Of a DNA stretch of 8,513 nt, positions 6,408 through 8,513 are shown piece after piece. How positions within the stretch are numbered: the stretch's first letter is position 1; every line of letters begins with the position of its first letter. The stretch comes from Bacillota bacterium. Its GTDB lineage: Bacteria > Bacillota > Clostridia > Oscillospirales > Oscillospiraceae. The notes below the pieces were generated by a model that worked only from the letters and a program-made list of their open reading frames with translations, was not told the DNA's origin and searched no databases. Position numbers and translations under genes: made by a program. The stretch spans positions 1 to 8,513 of the forward strand of contig JAJUHD010000111.1 of assembly GCA_029268085.1 (NCBI GenBank), in the 5' to 3' direction.

Positions 6408-6447
6408 AAAAAAGCCGCCGCAAGCGATATACAGCTTGCGACGGCTT
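6408..6447 (-). terminator. Intrinsic terminator of the tRNA-Thr/tRNA-Tyr transcript
   Basis: On the - strand a 14-base inverted repeat (6447-6434 with 6425-6412, one mismatch) encloses an 8-base loop and is followed by six T (6413-6408). It begins at the last base of the tRNA-Tyr CCA end. On the + strand there is no T run after the stem, so it should not stop the tail operon transcript. Confidence 0.88.
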
Positions 6448-6531
6448 GGTGGAGGAGGGTGGATTCGAACCACCGAAGTCACTGACAACAGATTTACAGT
6501 CTGCCCCCTTTGGCCACTCGGGAACTCCTCC
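6447..6531 (-). tRNA. tRNA-Tyr (anticodon GUA)
   Basis: 85 bases read on the - strand, starting GGAGGAGTTCCCGAGTGGCC. The 7-bp acceptor stem GGAGGAG/CTCCTCC closes, the T arm carries GGTTCGAATCC, and CCA is encoded. The anticodon GTA (6497-6495) sits in loop CTGTAAA, followed by a long variable arm, as expected for bacterial class II tRNA-Tyr. It lies 28 bases downstream of tRNA-Thr in the same transcript. Confidence 0.96.
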
Positions 6532-6559
6532 GTATATTATTTTTTAAAATCGCGTGATG

Positions 6560-6635
6560 TGGAGCTGGTGGACGGATTCGAACCCCCGACCTGCTGATTA
6601 CAAATCAGCTGCTCTACCAGCTGAGCTACACCAGC
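6560..6635 (-). tRNA. tRNA-Thr (anticodon UGU)
   Basis: 76 bases read on the - strand, starting GCTGGTGTAGCTCAGCTGGT. Acceptor stem GCTGGTG/CACCAGC, discriminator T and encoded CCA are all present. The anticodon TGT (6602-6600) lies in loop TTTGTAA with stem CTGAT/ATCAG, and the T loop has GGTTCGAATCC. It is the first gene after the - strand promoter. Confidence 0.96.
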
Positions 6636-6653
6636 GCGTCATCAGCGAGAACC

Positions 6654-6683
6654 ATAATAGCATAGTTAATAAAGTTTTGTCAA
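6654..6683 (-). promoter_or_regulatory. Sigma-A promoter of the tRNA pair
   Basis: On the - strand, perfect -35 TTGACA (6683-6678), an 18-base spacer, and -10 TATTAT (6659-6654) preceded by TG one base earlier (extended -10). Transcription would start near 6647, about 12 bases before tRNA-Thr. Confidence 0.88.
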
Positions 6684-6724
6684 CATCTATTTTAGCAAAA
6701 GACAAAAGAATGGAGAGACGAATC

Positions 6725-6973
6725 ATGGCAAATATGCTTGAGCTATCGGTTGAATACCGCGCGGTCGGGATAAGATGCAGAAAACGGCTCCTTGAACTGG
6801 AAAAGCAGCTCCGCGACGACAACCCTGAATATAATGAGTACGAGCTTAAAAGGGAGATTACTATGCTGACGGCAATGAGCAGAGACTGTATTGCCACATC
6901 CAATTACCTCAGGGCATACTTTGAAAGGAGAGAACACCTTGAAAAGCTTAGAAGACAACAGGCTGGAATATGA
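6725..6973 (+). CDS. Small coiled-coil hypothetical protein upstream of the sigma-like gene
   Basis: 82 residues. ATG 6725 has GGAGAG 7 bases upstream and is preferred to an in-frame ATG at 6710, which would add MERRI. The sequence is strongly charged and helical (KRLLELEKQLRDD, NEYELKREITMLTAMSRD, YFERREHLEKLRRQQ), with two cysteines and no catalytic motif or membrane segment. I do not recognise a family. It overlaps the next gene by 35 bases, so the two are very likely co-translated and may act together, for instance as a sigma-like protein and a partner; that pairing is inference. Confidence 0.75.
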   Translation: MANMLELSVEYRAVGIRCRKRLLELEKQLRDDNPEYNEYELKREITMLTAMSRDCIATSNYLRAYFERREHLEKLRRQQAGI

Positions 6974-7238
6974 GGCCTTGCAGGAGTTCATCGGACTTGT
7001 ATATGCAGGGGGAAATCTCGGCAGCCGCGTTAAGATCGCTATGAATGAGGAGCTTACGGACAGGCAGCGCGAGCTCATAAGTCTCTACTATCTTGAACAG
7101 ATGAGTATGACGGAGATTGCCCAGAGACTTGGGCTCAGCCCATCGACTGTCAGCAGGACGCTTAAACGAGGAAGGATAAGACTGAAAAAATATCTTAAGT
7201 ATAACGGAAGATATATTGCGGAAGCGGTATCTGAGTAG
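6939..7238 (+). CDS. Small sigma-70 region 4 (helix-turn-helix) protein
   Basis: 99 residues from TTG 6939, chosen because AAGGAGAG (6925-6932) is about 6 bases upstream; an upstream in-frame TTG (6891) has no comparable site. After a helical N-terminus (KSLEDNRLEYEALQEFIGL), residues from about 37 form a clear sigma-70 region 4: LTDRQRELISLYYLEQMSMT, EIAQRLGLSPSTVSRTLKRG, RIRLKKYLKY. Regions 2 and 3 are absent, so it should bind DNA but not melt a promoter unaided. Possible roles are a transcription regulator resembling phage late regulators, or a sigma-like subunit working with a partner such as the overlapping upstream protein. PBSX uses a sigma-like factor (Xpf) for its late operon, a loose parallel only. 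Confidence 0.88.
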   Translation: MKSLEDNRLEYEALQEFIGLVYAGGNLGSRVKIAMNEELTDRQRELISLYYLEQMSMTEIAQRLGLSPSTVSRTLKRGRIRLKKYLKYNGRYIAEAVSE

Positions 7239-7240
7239 AT

Positions 7241-7269
7241 TTGCAAAATTGCATTATTTATGGTATTAT
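7241..7269 (+). promoter_or_regulatory. Sigma-A promoter of the GH25 lipoprotein gene
   Basis: -35 TTGCAA (7241-7246), a 17-base spacer and -10 TATTAT (7264-7269) with TG one base before it (extended -10). Transcription would start near 7276, 40 bases before the ATG. It begins 3 bases after the sigma-like gene's stop, so the muramidase gene has its own promoter. Confidence 0.8.
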
Positions 7270-7315
7270 ATATAAACATGTTATTTTATAGCAATTCTGA
7301 AAGGTTTTTGCAAAT

Positions 7316-8257
7316 ATGAGATCCCGTTATCACAGATTTAAAAAATTCATTTCGCTTGTTTACATCGCTGCACTTCTTATCTGCCTTTCTGCCTGCGGAG
7401 CTGAAACCTATGTTGACCCGCACGCGGGACAAGTCAGCGTATCGGACGGGCGCGGAGGACAGATGTGGGTCCCTCTTTATGCGGATATTCCGGTTTCAAC
7501 GTTTTCTTCCGATGAGTTCTATTCCGACGGTACCTACATAGACTATGGCGGCACTCAGTATAAAGCGCTGCGTGGTATAGATATTTCCGAGCATCAGGGC
7601 ACGATCGACTGGCAGGCTGTACGCGACGACGGAGTTGAATTCGCAATTATCCGAGCGGGGTACAGGGGCTATAGTGAGGGCAAGCTTTATGAGGACGCAT
7701 GCTTCAGGGCTAATATCGAAGGCGCGCTTTCGGCTGGCCTAAAAATCGGAGTCTATTTCTTTTCACAGGCTGTCAGCACTTCTGAAGCAACCGAGGAGGC
7801 CGAGTATCTCCTCGATATAATAAAGGGTTATAGTCTTGATCTTCCCGTATTCTTCGACTGGGAACAGGTCGCAGAAGTTGGCGAGACGCGCGTGGACAAT
7901 GTTGACGGAACCACGGTGACCGATTGCTGTCTTGCGTTTTGCAGTATCGTTGAATCGGCAGGCTATGATACGGGAGTTTATTTTTACCGCTCTCTCGGCT
8001 ATTATGATTACGAGCTGAACAGGCTGACGAACCTGGTCTTTTGGGTAGGAGCTCCCGGGGATGCTCCTGACTTTTATTACAAGCACGCTATGTGGCAATA
8101 CTCCTTTACAGGGGCTGTTAATGGTATCGAAGGCGGGACGGATTTGAATTTGTACTTCGAAGAAGTACCTGCAAACTCGTCATCAAGCCCCTTGCCGAGC
8201 ACCAATCCGGTAGATGTTGTGCCTCCCGAAGTGACTCTGCCTTCGCCAAACGCATAA
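7316..8257 (+). CDS. GH25 family lysozyme lipoprotein (N-acetylmuramidase)
   Basis: 313 residues; GAAAGG lies about 11 bases before ATG 7316. A lipoprotein signal peptide has basic residues (RSRYHRFKK), a hydrophobic core and lipobox LSAC with Cys27, so the mature protein is anchored on the outer face of the membrane. After a linker, residues 85 to about 280 are a GH25 domain: RGIDISEHQGTIDW (Asp89), VEFAIIRAGYRGYSEG, KIGVYFFSQAVSTSEATEEA, then LPVFFDWEQV with the Asp181/Glu183 acidic pair expected for catalysis, and a terminal MWQYSFTGAVNGIEGGTDLN. GH25 enzymes cleave the MurNAc-GlcNAc bond in peptidoglycan. The C-terminus is a Ser/Pro tail without a cell-wall binding repeat. It reads as a house cell-wall enzyme rather than a phage endolysin, which would lack a lipobox. 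Confidence 0.94.
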   Translation: MRSRYHRFKKFISLVYIAALLICLSACGAETYVDPHAGQVSVSDGRGGQMWVPLYADIPVSTFSSDEFYSDGTYIDYGGTQYKALRGIDISEHQGTIDWQAVRDDGVEFAIIRAGYRGYSEGKLYEDACFRANIEGALSAGLKIGVYFFSQAVSTSEATEEAEYLLDIIKGYSLDLPVFFDWEQVAEVGETRVDNVDGTTVTDCCLAFCSIVESAGYDTGVYFYRSLGYYDYELNRLTNLVFWVGAPGDAPDFYYKHAMWQYSFTGAVNGIEGGTDLNLYFEEVPANSSSSPLPSTNPVDVVPPEVTLPSPNA

Positions 8258-8271
8258 TTCTGTAAAATAAA

Positions 8272-8302
8272 ACGGAGTCATCAATTTGATGGCTCCGTTT
8301 TT
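8272..8302 (+). terminator. Intrinsic terminator after the GH25 gene, probably bidirectional
   Basis: ACGGAGTCATC (8272-8282) pairs with GATGGCTCCGT (8288-8298), with one G-U pair and a 5-base loop, followed by five T (8298-8302). On the - strand the stem is followed by a T-rich run (TTTTATTTTA), so it can also end the converging gene on the right edge. Confidence 0.9.
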
Positions 8303-8311
8303 GCCCGAAGA

Positions 8312-8513
8312 TCATTGTTCCATGGGCTTTTCGGGGATATCCTCTCCGTCAGAGCCCTCTTTTGCGAAGTCCTCCTCGCTCTGGCTTTCTTTTGCAAAGT
8401 CCTCCTCAGTCACGGTTGTGTCATCTGTCTTATCGCAGGTCACTTCCGTGAATTCAACTTCAATGTCGCCGCCCTTTGCGCCGAGGCTTGACTTCAGTTC
8501 ATCAAGCTCCGAA
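8312..8513 (-). CDS. Acidic C-terminus of an unrecognised protein (5' end outside window)
   Basis: The - strand frame is open from the window edge to TGA at 8314-8312, giving 66 residues. It starts SELDELKSSLGAKGGD, continues with IEVEFTEVTCDK, and ends in a highly acidic tail (EEDFAKE twice, then GEDIPEKPMEQ). The shared terminator with the GH25 gene supports this as a real gene end. No family can be named from this fragment. The tail is probably disordered. Confidence 0.7.
   Translation of the reverse strand, partial: SELDELKSSLGAKGGDIEVEFTEVTCDKTDDTTVTEEDFAKESQSEEDFAKEGSDGEDIPEKPMEQ
8358..8407 (-). repeat. Two-copy 30-base tandem repeat within the acidic C-terminus
   Basis: The 20-base units at 8358-8377 and 8388-8407 differ at one base and are 30 bases apart. 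On the - strand each encodes EEDFAKE within a 10-residue unit. It looks like a recent in-frame duplication in a disordered tail. Confidence 0.8.

Noticed and set aside
6081..6597. ORFs running through the tRNA region on both strands
   Set aside because: They are produced by the tRNA-Tyr and tRNA-Thr sequences and the terminator stem.
6447..6635. Phage attachment site in the tRNA genes
   Set aside because: No second copy of a tRNA 3' end and no integrase were seen in the window.

Overview
The window looks like a low- to mid-GC Firmicute chromosome, most likely a gut-type clostridium (Oscillospirales is a guess). Reasons are strong AGGAGG-type ribosome binding sites before nearly every gene, consensus sigma-A promoters with extended -10 boxes, a lipobox-bearing GH25 muramidase, and a tail gene set resembling the B. 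subtilis PBSX/xkd and myophage baseplate order. No ribosomal or housekeeping marker fixes the taxon.

Positions 1-6179 (+ strand) are one tightly packed operon for a contractile tail or contractile injection system. The order is: tail sheath (3'-terminal part only), tail tube, two small overlapping genes, a LysM baseplate/hub protein, a gpD/XkdQ-like hub, a gpV-like spike, a gp25/gpW-like wedge protein, a baseplate J protein, a gpI/DUF2313-like wedge protein, and a small membrane-anchored coiled-coil protein. Gaps are 3-18 bases and two junctions overlap, so the genes are probably translationally coupled. The promoter lies upstream of the window. Two things are unusual. There is no tape-measure gene between tube and hub, where myophages keep it; only 84- and 156-residue proteins sit there. 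There is also no tail fibre gene after the gpI homologue; a one-helix membrane protein takes that place. The junction of the two small genes carries an in-phase G_GGA_AAG slippery heptamer like that of the lambda G/GT tail chaperones, though it overlaps an ordinary ribosome binding site.

Positions 6180-6650 hold a doubtful 60-residue ORF and then, on the - strand, a tRNA-Thr(UGU)/tRNA-Tyr(GUA) pair with its own consensus promoter and an intrinsic terminator. This unit converges on the tail operon.

Positions 6725-7238 (+) hold a small coiled-coil protein overlapping a 99-residue protein that is essentially a sigma-70 region 4 helix-turn-helix. A strong promoter (7241-7269) then drives a GH25 lysozyme lipoprotein (7316-8257), closed by a bidirectional-looking terminator. 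The last 200 bases are the acidic C-terminus of an unrecognised - strand gene with a 10-residue tandem repeat.

No capsid, portal, terminase, integrase, transposase or CRISPR array is visible. The window alone cannot separate a prophage tail from a tailocin or a domesticated injection system. The missing tape measure and fibre, and the membrane-anchored last gene, are the main reasons to look closer.
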